Shown: piece by piece, positions 1-8,733 of the stretch
How the letters are laid out: every line of letters begins with the position of its first letter
How positions within the stretch are numbered: position 1 is the first letter of the stretch
NCBI GenBank assembly: GCA_016215625.1
Contig: JACRIW010000058.1
Span: forward strand, 96,252 to 160,251
DNA from: Candidatus Eiseniibacteriota bacterium
GTDB taxonomy: Bacteria > Eisenbacteria > RBG-16-71-46
DNA length: 64,000 nt
Direction: 5' to 3'
The notes under the pieces: model-generated
Seen by the model: the letters and a program-made list of their open reading frames with translations, nothing else
Database searches by the model: none
What the model was told of the DNA's origin: nothing
Position numbers and translations under genes: made by a program

Positions 1-1050
1 GTCGCCGGCCGCCATGCGCGTCGGCCCGCCGGGACACGCGAGAAACGTCGCCGCCGCGAACGTGCCGCCGACCTGGCCTTCATACAGAGCCAGCGCGTTG
101 CCGGTGTAGGCGCTCACGACGAGATCTCGAACGCCGTCGCCATTGAAGTCTTGTGCGAGCACGGACAAGGGGCCGCCTGCGCACGCGTAGTCGGTCTTCG
201 CTCCGAAACCGCCACCGCCATTGCCCAGCCGCACCGACACCGTGCTGTCGGCGTTGTTCGCCGTCGCCACGTCGAGATCGCCGTCACCGTCGAAATCCGC
301 GAGCGCGACGCTGCTCGGGTGCAGGCCCATCGGGAAGTCGGTCTTCGCTCCGAGACCGCCCGCGCCGTTGCCGGGCAGGAAAGACACGTTGCTGCCGGCG
401 AAGTTCGTGACCATCACGTCGACGCTGCCGTCACCGTTCACGTCGCCGAGGTCGATCCCGTAGGCGCCCGAACCGGCGGCGAAACTCGAGGGACCGCCGA
501 ACCCACCAAGGCCGTTCCCGAGCATCACCTTGACCACGTTGTTCGACCAGTCGGCCACGACGAGGTCGAGTACAGCGTCAGCGTTCATGAACGCGAGACG
601 GCCCGAGATCGGACGGCCACCGGTGGCATAGTTCGTGTGCGTCGGGAATGCCCCGGTCCCGTTGCCGAGATACACGGACACGCTCGCCGAACTCCAGTTC
701 GACACGACCAGATCGGGATTTCCGTCCCGGTCGAGATCGCCTACGGCGATCGACACGGGATTCACGCCGGCGGGGTAGGTCACGCGCGGGGCGAATCCGC
801 CGGCCCCGGTGTTGAGGAACACCGAAATCGTGTTCGAGGCGGGGCCGTAGTCGGCGACGACGAGATCGGGCGCACTGTCACGATTGAGGTCGGCGATCGC
901 GACGTTGTTGGGTGAAGAGCCCGCTCGGTACATCGACGGCGTCGAAAAGGTGATCGGACCAGCTTCGGCGATACGGGCGATCGAGACGAGCGCGGCAAGC
1001 ATCAGCCCACGGCGCAGCATCGGCGTGCCCCAGGCGAACCACGGACTCAC
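1..1050 (-). CDS. Secreted FG-GAP/VCBS-repeat protein (C-terminus outside window)
   Basis: This gene is absent from the ORF track because its stop lies beyond the window edge; I read it by reverse-complementing. The protein begins with a hydrophobic signal peptide (MLRRGLMLAALVSIARI) and then carries about six FG-GAP repeats of roughly 45 residues, each with a calcium-loop-like core such as ADFDGDGDLDVATAN or QDFNGDGVRDLVVSAY. Such repeats build integrin-alpha-type beta-propellers that are exported or cell-surface. I place the start at a GTG (1050) because GAGGAGGGG stands just upstream; an in-frame ATG at 1020 has no ribosome site. At least 350 residues are present. The missing end may hold a sorting domain like those of other secreted proteins here. 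The ligand is unknown. Confidence 0.85.
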   Translation of the reverse strand, partial: MSPWFAWGTPMLRRGLMLAALVSIARIAEAGPITFSTPSMYRAGSSPNNVAIADLNRDSAPDLVVADYGPASNTISVFLNTGAGGFAPRVTYPAGVNPVSIAVGDLDRDGNPDLVVSNWSSASVSVYLGNGTGAFPTHTNYATGGRPISGRLAFMNADAVLDLVVADWSNNVVKVMLGNGLGGFGGPSSFAAGSGAYGIDLGDVNGDGSVDVMVTNFAGSNVSFLPGNGAGGLGAKTDFPMGLHPSSVALADFDGDGDLDVATANNADSTVSVRLGNGGGGFGAKTDYACAGGPLSVLAQDFNGDGVRDLVVSAYTGNALALYEGQVGGTFAAATFLACPGGPTRMAAGD

Positions 1051-1509
1051 GGCCCCTCCTCGGGCGCTTGCGGCGCCCTCGAGATGGAAGTCCAGGCAAC
1101 GGGGGATCGGCGTCGGCGCTCGAGGCGAGCTTCGTGGGGAGTCGGTTTCAGCTCGTCGCGGATGGATGCGACCGATTGCCGGAAAGCGTCAACCGTCACT
1201 TGGAGGGTGTCAATGCCATTCTTCGCGCCTGCACTTTCACGTGCGTCGCACCGAGATAAACTTTGTGAAGCGTGAGCACCTGACACGCCCTGCCTCACCA
1301 GCTCCCGCACGCTCGCGGAGTCATCCGCGCGGCGGATGCGTTCACCGCCGTGTCCCCTGATCGTGAGCAGTGGGTATTCTGCGCCATCTCGTTCGCGCGA
1401 CCGAGTGGGGCGCCGACATCGCGCGCCGTGATCTCCACGTCGGGCGCGCCATGGAACACGTCCGCGCACATCCGGGCTACCCTGTTCGGCGAGCGCGCAC
1501 GAACGCCTT
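1051..1509. other. Gene-free stretch between divergent genes
   Basis: I see no convincing coding frame on either strand; the ORFs listed here change character along their length and match no family I recognise. Around 1150-1290 the sequence is noticeably less GC-rich than the neighbouring genes, as expected for a leader or promoter region of the minus-strand FG-GAP gene. A TTGACA-like hexamer is readable on the minus strand, but I find no well-spaced -10 partner. The right end grades into the hydrolase relic. Confidence 0.5.
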
Positions 1510-1810
1510 CATGCTGTACGCGACTCGGCGAGGGGTATCGCGTGGGCATCCCGGCCACGATCCACGCATCTCGCCGTTGTGTGCGAACCTGCGCGGGCTG
1601 CCGCCGTCCGCGCGGCAGGCCGGTGGGCCGAAGATCTTTCACGACGGGTCCGTCGAGTTCGCGGACGCGGCGAAATCGCAGGGGGTGGGCATGTCGTTTC
1701 CCGTGTGGCCCGAGATGAACCACGACTTTCAGGCGTTCCGCCCCGAAGTGCCGGAAGCGGGCGAAGCACTCGCGAACTCCCGATCCGTGATGGAGCAGTG
1801 GTGCCGGTGA
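1510..1810 (+). pseudogene. Relic of an alpha/beta hydrolase (fold-3, acetyl-esterase type), C-terminal part only
   Basis: The frame of the 146-residue ORF 1370..1810 contains, from about 1555, the stretch DPRISPLCANLRGLPPSAR and later SFPVWPEMNHDFQAFRPEVPEAGEAL. This order matches the last 80-90 residues of hormone-sensitive-lipase-like hydrolases: the D-x-x-x-SPL...LxGLPP block, the region of the catalytic Asp, then the vWPgM-H-F-Q-F block with the catalytic His. The HGGG oxyanion motif and the GDSAG nucleophile elbow that should precede it are absent from all three frames upstream, so only a fragment remains. The usual conserved residues around the catalytic Asp (GxxExLxDD) are degraded to GGPKIFHDG. 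The ORF stop lies ten bases inside the next gene. It could instead be a small coupled ORF, but decay is the simpler reading. Confidence 0.55.
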
Positions 1811-3606
1811 ACGCGCGAGGCTTCGCGTGGCTGCTCGTGACGGCTCTCGTCACGGGCGCTGCAGCCGTGAGCACCGCGGATGCCGGCGCGGTGCGCGTGC
1901 AGCTCGTGCAGTCGGCCGGCCGCTGGCAGCTGCTGCGCGGCGGCGCGCCGTACGCCATCAAGGGCGCGGGCGGCGACGGCAGCCTCGCGCTGCTCGCCTC
2001 GAGCGGCGGCAACAGCATCCGCACCTGGGACGTCGAGGGCATCGGGCCGCGGCTCGACGAGGCGCAGCGGCTCGGGCTCACCGTGACCGTGGGCTTCTGG
2101 TTCGGCCACGAGCGTCACGGGTTCGACTACCGCGACAGCGCGCAGGTCGCCGCGCAGCTCGAGCGCGTGCGGCAGGGGATCCTGAAATACAAGGAACATC
2201 CCGCGGTGCTCGCGTGGGCGATCGGCAACGAGATGGAAGGCTACGAGGACGGCGGCAATCCGCGCATCTGGGCCGCGGTCGAACAGGCCGCCGCGCTCGC
2301 GCATGCGCTCGACCCGGACCATCCGACCATGACCGTGACCGCGGACATCGGCGCGAAGCGCGTCGAGAGCGTGCACCGGCTCTGCCCGAGCATCGACATC
2401 ATGGGCATCAACAGCTACGGCGGCGCGCCTTCGATTCCGGAGCGGTATCGGGCCGCGGGCGGCACGAAGCCTTACGTGGTTACCGAGTACGGTCCGCCCG
2501 GCACGTGGGAGATCGGGCGCAACGCCTGGGGCGCGGTCGAGGAACTGTCGAGCACCGCGAAGGCGGAGCGTTACGCCTCGACGCATGCGCGGCTCACCGC
2601 GGACTCGGCGCTCTGTCTCGGCTCGTATGCGTTCACGTGGGGCGCCAAGCAGGAGGCGACCGCCACGTGGTACGGCATGCTGCTCCCCGACGGCACGAAG
2701 CTCGCCGCCGTGGACGCGATGACGGAACTCTGGTCGGGGCGGCCGAGCGCGAACCGCTGCCCGGCGATCGACTCGCTCGTGCTCGAAGGACCGGCCGCCG
2801 TCGAGCCGGGCGGACTCGTGCGTGCGCGCCTCGCGCTGCGCGACCCGGAGGGGGATTCGCTCCGCGTGGAATGGTCGCTGCGCGCCGACGCATTGTCGTA
2901 CGAGACCGGCGGCGACGTGCGCCCGGCGCCGCGCACGTACGCGGGCGCGATCGTGCACGCCGACGCGCGAGGCGCCGAAGTCCGCCTGCCGAAGCGCGTG
3001 GGCCGGTACCGGCTTTCGGTCGTCGTGCACGACGGGCAGGGCGGCGGCGCGATCGCGAACGTGCCGCTGCGCGTGAAGGGCGGCGCGAACGACGAACCGC
3101 TGGCCGATCCGGTGGACCTGCCGTTCGTCGTGATCGGCGACGGCGCCGTGCCGTCGTACGCGCCGTCCGGGTGGATGGGCGATCACACGTCGCTCACGAT
3201 GGACGCACGCTCGACCGAGTCGCCGCACTCGGGCGCGACGTGCGTGAAGTTCTCGTACGCGCGGCTCGAGGGCTGGTGCGGCGTCGCGTGGCAGGATCCG
3301 CCGAACGACTGGGGCGACCGGGCGGGTGGCTGGGAGCTGGCCGGAGCGCGCGTGTTGTCGTTCTGGGCGCGCGGCGCGCGCGGCGGCGAACGCGTGAAGT
3401 TCGGCTTCGGGATGATCGGCCCCGACAAGAAGCACTTCGACACGGGGAAGGCCGAGCGCGAGGTCACGCTGTCGCGCGAGTGGCGGCGCTACGAGATCCG
3501 TGCCGGCGGCGAGTCGCTGCGCCGGATCAAGACCGGCTTCTGGTGGACGCTCGGCGGCCAGGGCGCACCGGTCACGTTCTGGCTGGACGACGTGAGCTGG
3601 CAGTAG
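1801..3606 (+). CDS. Secreted GH2-like glycoside hydrolase with C-terminal jelly-roll domain
   Basis: A protein of about 601 residues. The GTG start at 1801 follows GGAG by five bases and gives a signal peptide (FAWLLVTALVTGAAAVSTADA). Residues about 30-310 form a TIM-barrel glycosidase of the GH2/GH5 clan-A type: WAIGNEME holds the probable acid/base Glu144, and VVTEYGPPG holds the probable nucleophile Glu229. The usual GH2 N-terminal sandwich domains are missing, so it resembles free-standing catalytic modules. A central Ig/cadherin-like region (DPEGDSLRVEWSL...) follows. The last 150 residues look like a carbohydrate-binding jelly roll (SFWARGARGGERVKFGFG..., WLDDVSWQ). It probably acts on an exported polysaccharide; the linkage cannot be read from sequence. 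There is no sorting tail of the type seen in its neighbours. Confidence 0.78.
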   Translation: MPVNARGFAWLLVTALVTGAAAVSTADAGAVRVQLVQSAGRWQLLRGGAPYAIKGAGGDGSLALLASSGGNSIRTWDVEGIGPRLDEAQRLGLTVTVGFWFGHERHGFDYRDSAQVAAQLERVRQGILKYKEHPAVLAWAIGNEMEGYEDGGNPRIWAAVEQAAALAHALDPDHPTMTVTADIGAKRVESVHRLCPSIDIMGINSYGGAPSIPERYRAAGGTKPYVVTEYGPPGTWEIGRNAWGAVEELSSTAKAERYASTHARLTADSALCLGSYAFTWGAKQEATATWYGMLLPDGTKLAAVDAMTELWSGRPSANRCPAIDSLVLEGPAAVEPGGLVRARLALRDPEGDSLRVEWSLRADALSYETGGDVRPAPRTYAGAIVHADARGAEVRLPKRVGRYRLSVVVHDGQGGGAIANVPLRVKGGANDEPLADPVDLPFVVIGDGAVPSYAPSGWMGDHTSLTMDARSTESPHSGATCVKFSYARLEGWCGVAWQDPPNDWGDRAGGWELAGARVLSFWARGARGGERVKFGFGMIGPDKKHFDTGKAEREVTLSREWRRYEIRAGGESLRRIKTGFWWTLGGQGAPVTFWLDDVSWQ

Positions 3607-3700
3607 GGCGCGGCTCGCCGCCGCGAACGGAGCTTCCGGCGCGTGCGGTTCCGGGGGCGGGCGGCGTTCTTCGGGTGGACCCCATCCGCCCGGAGGAGCC

Positions 3701-4147
3701 ATGTCGCCCGACTTTCGCCGCGCCACGCTGTTCGCCAGCCTCGCCGTGATGCTCGCTTCGACCGCCGCCCTGGCGGCCGAAGTGCCGCTCGACGCCGCCG
3801 ATCACGACGCCGGGGACCCGCCCGGCGTCACGCGATTCGAGCCCACCCGGCGGGACGCCCCGGCGACGGACGCCGCCCGGCTGCGCGTGCTGAGGCGCGA
3901 GCACACGCTCGCGCTCACGGCGCTGCGCGAGCAGCTCGCCGCAGCGCCGGCCGCCGAGCAGTCCGCGCTCCAGCGGCGGATCGAAGGGGAGAAGCTGGTC
4001 TTCGAGTCACGCCTCCTCGCCCTGCAGATCGAGCGCGCGAAGCGCCTGCGCCGCACGGACGACGTGCAGCGGCTCTCGGACCGGCGTGAGCGCCTGCGTC
4101 CGCGCCTCGCCCGACTCGGCATGAACCCCGAAGGAGGCGCCCGATGA
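3701..4147 (+). CDS. Small exported coiled-coil protein
   Basis: 148 residues. CGGAGGAGCC just before the ATG is a strong ribosome site. A signal peptide (FASLAVMLASTAALA) is followed by an acidic linker and a long charged helix rich in Arg, Glu, Leu and Ala (about residues 55-140), predicted as a coiled coil. I recognise no family. Its stop overlaps the start of the next gene in ATGA, so it is probably translated together with the large secreted metallopeptidase and may act as a periplasmic partner or chaperone; this is inference from context only. Confidence 0.7.
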   Translation: MSPDFRRATLFASLAVMLASTAALAAEVPLDAADHDAGDPPGVTRFEPTRRDAPATDAARLRVLRREHTLALTALREQLAAAPAAEQSALQRRIEGEKLVFESRLLALQIERAKRLRRTDDVQRLSDRRERLRPRLARLGMNPEGGAR

Positions 4148-7100
4148 AACGCCGGCTCGCGCTTCCCGCGGCGCTCGCATGCCTGCTCCTGTTGGTGGCG
4201 GCCGCGGCACACGCCTCGATGGGCCCCGGCATCCGCGTCCGTCCCACCGGGCTCACCGGTCCGCTCGTTCCCGGCGTTCCGATGGCCGTGGACGTCACGA
4301 TCGACGCCGATCACGCGACGACGCTGCGTGGCTTCCAGCTCACGGCGCCGCGCGCGCCCTCGGGCGCCGGCGGCGGTGGCCTCGTCGTGAGCGGCACGCC
4401 CGACTCGCTGCCGTTGCCCGCGAACACGCCTCTCACGCTGCACCTCACGCTCACCGCTCCGACCGAGGATGCGCGCATCACGTTCCGCTACGAGGCGGAC
4501 GGGCACACGTGGACCGAGTACTTCGATCTCTCCCGGCGCCACTTCGACCGCATGCACCGTACGAACCAGTCCGTGCTCGTACCCGACTTCCCGGCCATCG
4601 CGCTGGGGCCGGAGTCGGACGACGATCCGGGCGCGGGGCCGGAGCCCGCGCCCTCGCCGTTCGAGCGCCCGATCCGCGACCAGCGGCAGGCGACGGCGAC
4701 GAACCACATCGTGCGAGTGCACGGACGCGTCGCGTACGAGCGGAGAAAGTCGAAGAGCGACAGCGGCGTCATCACGCTGGGCGCGGACCACGTGCGTGTG
4801 CGGGTGTACGACCAGGAAACCGGATTCGACGACCTGCTCTACGAAGGCCGCACGGACGCGAACGGCTACTTCGACTGGAACGTGTCGTGTTCGGAGGCCG
4901 AGCCCGACCTCTACGTGGAAGTCGCGACGATCAACGGCGCGGTCAACGTGCAGGACGGCACCTGGAACAGCGTCTGGTCCTTCGAGTCGAGCGTGCGCGT
5001 GGACTTCACCGGCAGCGACGTGAACTTCCACACGCTCAAGCCGGCCGACGACTATACGAATCTCGCGGTGCACCTCTGCAACGCGGCGACGCGTGCCTGG
5101 CGCTGGTGGCACAACCACTCCTCGGTCCCGATCGCCCGGCAGGCGATCGAATGGCCGAGCGGGGACTGGGCGCACTACGACCCGTTCGGCGGCGACCTGC
5201 ACATCCCGAGCGAGATCGCGGGCGTCGAGAACCTCAAGCACGCGCGCTCCGAGGGGACCGTGTCCCACGAGTACGGGCACGCCGTCATGAACGAAGCCCT
5301 CGGCTACACGCCTCCGTTCGACTACGACAACGGGATCTGCAACAACGACAACGGCGATCCCGGCCACTGCCGCTGGTGCCCCGAGGACGGCGGCACGGCG
5401 GTGAGCGAAGGCTTCGCGAACTATCTCGCGGACATGGCGACGCGCGACTACGCGTCGCTCTACGGCACGGCGGCCTACGATCCGCGCGACACGGAGTCGA
5501 TCGACCGGTGCACCGACGACGGCTCGCCGTACTTCGCGAACGCGTTCGTCACCGAGGGCAACTTCGGCTCGCTGCTCCGCGACCTCACGGATTCCGAGGA
5601 CGAGGCCGACGACAACGGGGCCGCGTACTCGGCCGATGCGCTGCATCTGGGCGCGGGGCCGGTGCTCCAGGCGCTCGCGACGGCGCAGCCCAACACGCCG
5701 GCGCAGTTCATCACGGCGTTCCGGTCGCAGAACCCGGGGCTGAACGCGAACAACCTGTGGGGCACGTTCGCGAACTGCCGCTACGAACTCGCGGACGACG
5801 TCGCGCCGGGCAATCCCGTGAACGTGCACTCGACGGACCATGCGCTCAACGTCGCCTCGCCGGACGCGACGATCGCGCTCGCGTGGTCCGCGCCGACGGA
5901 CGACTTCTCGGGTGTCGCCTACTACTACGTGTCCTACGGGAACACCTCGAGCGGCCCGTGGACGCAGCTCACGTACACGGACTACAACACGGGATCGACC
6001 ACCGCACGCTTCGAGCAGCTGACGGCGATCCTGCCGCCCCGTTCGCCCGGCAACACGTACGTGAAGGTCCAGGCGATCGACCGCGCGGGCAACATCAGCG
6101 CCGGCGCGATCTCCGGGCCTTACGTGATCCGCGTCGCACTGCCGGCCGACCTCTCGAGCGCGACGCCCGCGGGGTGGACCTCGTACGTCGTCCCGCGCAA
6201 CACGACGGGCGCCACGTCGGCGAGCTGCGCGCTGACGACTTCGCTGACCGGCAACGGCTCGACGTACCTCAACTTCGAGACCTCGAACATCGGCGAGTCC
6301 CAGGCGACCGCACTCACGCAGAGCCGTCTGCTCGTGGACGGCGTGCTCGTGGATTCGATGAGCGTCGGGTTGCTCGTCGGGCCGACCGGATGGACCAACC
6401 TCCTGAATCGTGGTCCGTACACGATCCGCGGCGGCCTGCACACGCTCGAGGTGCTGTCGGACGCGAAGGAAGCGCTCGAGGAGCCGGTCGAGACCAACAA
6501 CGACAAGTCGTCCCAGTACAACTGGACCGCGTCGAACATCACGTTCAGCAGCAAGGTCCGCCGCCGCGCGCCGCCGCAGGCCTACGCCGGGTGGAGTGGG
6601 CTGTCCCTCTTCGCCCTCAAGTACGTGAACTGTGACGGGCTCGCGTACACGGTGTCGTCGGTGTCGCCGCCGATCGCCTACACGTTCGCGGGTGTCTGGG
6701 GCGCCGCGGTCGACCCGGCCGAGAACGTGAACCTCTCGCTGCACGCACACTCGACGTCCACGAGCGACGGCGGGTTCCGCGCCCGGCTCGCCTACTCCTC
6801 GCGGCCGACGGGGGAGCTGGACGCCGTGTTCACGAACCAGCGGCTCGTCTCCGCCAGCGCGTACGACGTGGGCGTGGTCAACGCGAACGGCGCCACGCAC
6901 GATTACCTCGCGGGCATCGCGGCGGCGCCCGCGGCCTCGCTCGTCACGGGCGACTCGGTGACCATCACGCTCGCGGACAGCATCATGATGGCGCTGCGCA
7001 CGCTGAGCCTCGCGAACACGACCGCCCAGGTCGTGCGCGTCCGCGTCACCGCGGGAACGGGCCCGATCTACGCGCTGTGGGTCTCGAACACGATGACGTC

Positions 7101-8676
7101 CGGCACGCTCTCGACCTACGACGCGAAGGTCGCCACGGACACCACGGGCTACGCGGAACTGCCCGTCGTGCCGGCGGCCTCGGGATTCCATCACCTCGTC
7201 TTCTACCGCAATCCCAGGGACGGCTGGGCCGGCGTCACGTTCACGCTGAAGATCGCGCCGCTCAAACCCGACGTCGCGCCCGCGCGGCCCGCGGGCTGGG
7301 CGGGCACGATCGTGCCGCGCGCCGCGAACGACGCGTCGGCGTCCTTCGTGCCGGCGCCGACGACGCTTCCCGGCGATGCCGGCTCGACCTGGCTCAACAC
7401 GGCGATGCAGGACCTGAGCGCGGGCTCCACGGGCATCGTCAACGTGAACCGGCTGCTCGACGCGGGGCTGATCGACAACCAGCTCTACTCGTTCAGCGGC
7501 GTCGGCACCGCGACGTCGGTGAACTTCGGGCCGTTCACGTTCCCGGCGGGTCGTCACATGCTGGGCGTGAACGCCGACCCGACGTCGCTCATCGCCGAGC
7601 TCGACGAATCGAACAACCGCTGGGGCCGCCAGTGGGTGTGGACGCCGCCGGCGTCCGCGCTCGCGACGCCGCTGTGGCGCAAGGGCACGAACGGCGGGCC
7701 GACGTCGGGCTGGGAGTGGGCCGACACCACGACCACGCCGTCGTATTCGGCGGACGGCATCCGTACACCCGTCTTCACGAGCGGCAACACGGCCGGCTGG
7801 GCCGCGGTCGCGGTGACGCCGCGCGCGGGGTCGGACGTCGACGTGCAGCTGCACGACGTCGCGACGAACGCCTCGACGGGCTTCGACGATCCGCGCGCGT
7901 TCTCCGCGTGGGCCGGGGATGCGACCGATCTCGTGCTCGTGAACTTCGGTGCGACGGGCTACCGCGCCTTCGACGTCGGCGTGCTGCGCGCCGCGGAGGA
8001 CACGGCGAGCTATTCGGCGGAGCTCGCCGCGGCGACGCTGCGGCCGAGCGGCGTGTCGGGGCCGTTCACGCTCGGCGCCGAGCATCTCGTGCACCTGCAC
8101 GCGTTCGACTTCGCCGCGGGGCATCACGTGATCGACGTCGTGAACCAGACCGGCAGCGTGGACTGGGGCGCCGCGGTCTACGGCGGACCACGTCCGTACC
8201 AGAACCGCAGCGACGGCGAGGACGTCGCCGAGTCCTGGGTGGCGCCCGCCGGTGCGCACGAGCACCTCGAGTTCGACGTCGTGACGCCCGGCCGCTACGC
8301 GCTCGCGGTGTTCAAGACCGGCGCGTCGGAGCGGTCGAAGTCCGGCACGTACGCGCTCGCGGTGGACCAGGCGTGGCTCGGCACGGGCGAGGCGCCGCTC
8401 GTGGCGAAGCGGATGGCGGCGAGTCCGTCGCCGTTCGCGGCGCGCACCCGGCTCGCATGGACGCTCACCGAAGCGGCGGACGCCGAGCTCGCGGTGTACG
8501 ACGTGCGCGGTGCGCGTGTGCGGACGCTCTCGCGCGGACGCTGGCAGGCCGGCGAGCACGTGGTCGAGTGGGCGGGAGACGGCGACGCGGGCCGGCCGCT
8601 CGCGCCCGGCCTGTACTTCGTGCGCTTCGAGTCGCGCGGGCGCACCGACGTCACGCGTGTCGTGATCGCACGGTAG
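4144..8676 (+). CDS. Large secreted metallopeptidase-like protein with CARDB domains and FlgD-like sorting domain
   Basis: 1510 residues with a signal peptide (LACLLLLVAAAAHA). Residues about 180-300 form a Cna-B/transthyretin-like region. Residues 373-380 read VSHEYGHA, an HExxH zinc site (His375, Glu376, His379) followed by a gluzincin-like context with EGFANYLAD about 50 residues on, whose Glu is a candidate third ligand. An FnIII-like domain follows (SPDATIALAWSAPTDD...), then at least two CARDB-type modules (ETNNDKSS and DESNNRWG are typical ends). The last 85 residues are a FlgD-like Ig fold (VYDVRGARVRTL...GLYFVRF) ending RVVIAR, the pattern of a type IX secretion sorting domain. The peptidase family is not certain. 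It is coupled to the preceding small gene and followed by a hairpin terminator. Confidence 0.8.
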   Translation: MKRRLALPAALACLLLLVAAAAHASMGPGIRVRPTGLTGPLVPGVPMAVDVTIDADHATTLRGFQLTAPRAPSGAGGGGLVVSGTPDSLPLPANTPLTLHLTLTAPTEDARITFRYEADGHTWTEYFDLSRRHFDRMHRTNQSVLVPDFPAIALGPESDDDPGAGPEPAPSPFERPIRDQRQATATNHIVRVHGRVAYERRKSKSDSGVITLGADHVRVRVYDQETGFDDLLYEGRTDANGYFDWNVSCSEAEPDLYVEVATINGAVNVQDGTWNSVWSFESSVRVDFTGSDVNFHTLKPADDYTNLAVHLCNAATRAWRWWHNHSSVPIARQAIEWPSGDWAHYDPFGGDLHIPSEIAGVENLKHARSEGTVSHEYGHAVMNEALGYTPPFDYDNGICNNDNGDPGHCRWCPEDGGTAVSEGFANYLADMATRDYASLYGTAAYDPRDTESIDRCTDDGSPYFANAFVTEGNFGSLLRDLTDSEDEADDNGAAYSADALHLGAGPVLQALATAQPNTPAQFITAFRSQNPGLNANNLWGTFANCRYELADDVAPGNPVNVHSTDHALNVASPDATIALAWSAPTDDFSGVAYYYVSYGNTSSGPWTQLTYTDYNTGSTTARFEQLTAILPPRSPGNTYVKVQAIDRAGNISAGAISGPYVIRVALPADLSSATPAGWTSYVVPRNTTGATSASCALTTSLTGNGSTYLNFETSNIGESQATALTQSRLLVDGVLVDSMSVGLLVGPTGWTNLLNRGPYTIRGGLHTLEVLSDAKEALEEPVETNNDKSSQYNWTASNITFSSKVRRRAPPQAYAGWSGLSLFALKYVNCDGLAYTVSSVSPPIAYTFAGVWGAAVDPAENVNLSLHAHSTSTSDGGFRARLAYSSRPTGELDAVFTNQRLVSASAYDVGVVNANGATHDYLAGIAAAPAASLVTGDSVTITLADSIMMALRTLSLANTTAQVVRVRVTAGTGPIYALWVSNTMTSGTLSTYDAKVATDTTGYAELPVVPAASGFHHLVFYRNPRDGWAGVTFTLKIAPLKPDVAPARPAGWAGTIVPRAANDASASFVPAPTTLPGDAGSTWLNTAMQDLSAGSTGIVNVNRLLDAGLIDNQLYSFSGVGTATSVNFGPFTFPAGRHMLGVNADPTSLIAELDESNNRWGRQWVWTPPASALATPLWRKGTNGGPTSGWEWADTTTTPSYSADGIRTPVFTSGNTAGWAAVAVTPRAGSDVDVQLHDVATNASTGFDDPRAFSAWAGDATDLVLVNFGATGYRAFDVGVLRAAEDTASYSAELAAATLRPSGVSGPFTLGAEHLVHLHAFDFAAGHHVIDVVNQTGSVDWGAAVYGGPRPYQNRSDGEDVAESWVAPAGAHEHLEFDVVTPGRYALAVFKTGASERSKSGTYALAVDQAWLGTGEAPLVAKRMAASPSPFAARTRLAWTLTEAADAELAVYDVRGARVRTLSRGRWQAGEHVVEWAGDGDAGRPLAPGLYFVRFESRGRTDVTRVVIAR

Positions 8677-8695
8677 GCGTCTCGCCGCGAAAGGA

Positions 8696-8729
8696 ATCGG
8701 CCGCTCCCCGAACCGGGGGAGCGGCCGAT
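8696..8729. terminator. Bidirectional hairpin terminator between convergent genes
   Basis: CGGCCGCTCCCC pairs perfectly with GGGGAGCGGCCG around a six-base loop, and two flanking A-T pairs extend the stem. It lies 20 bases after the stop of the large secreted protein and just after the stop of the minus-strand hydrolase, so it can serve both. There is no long T-run on either side. Confidence 0.75.
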
Positions 8730-8733
8730 CGCT

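Noticed and set aside
1370-1550. N-terminal part of the 146-residue ORF as hydrolase sequence
   Set aside because: I see no oxyanion or nucleophile motif in this part; only the region from about 1510 resembles the family.
3802-8559. 1585-residue minus-strand ORF
   Set aside because: It is antisense to the signal-peptide metallopeptidase-like gene, is extremely rich in Arg, Ala and Val, and has no recognisable domain. It is a shadow of high-GC codon use.
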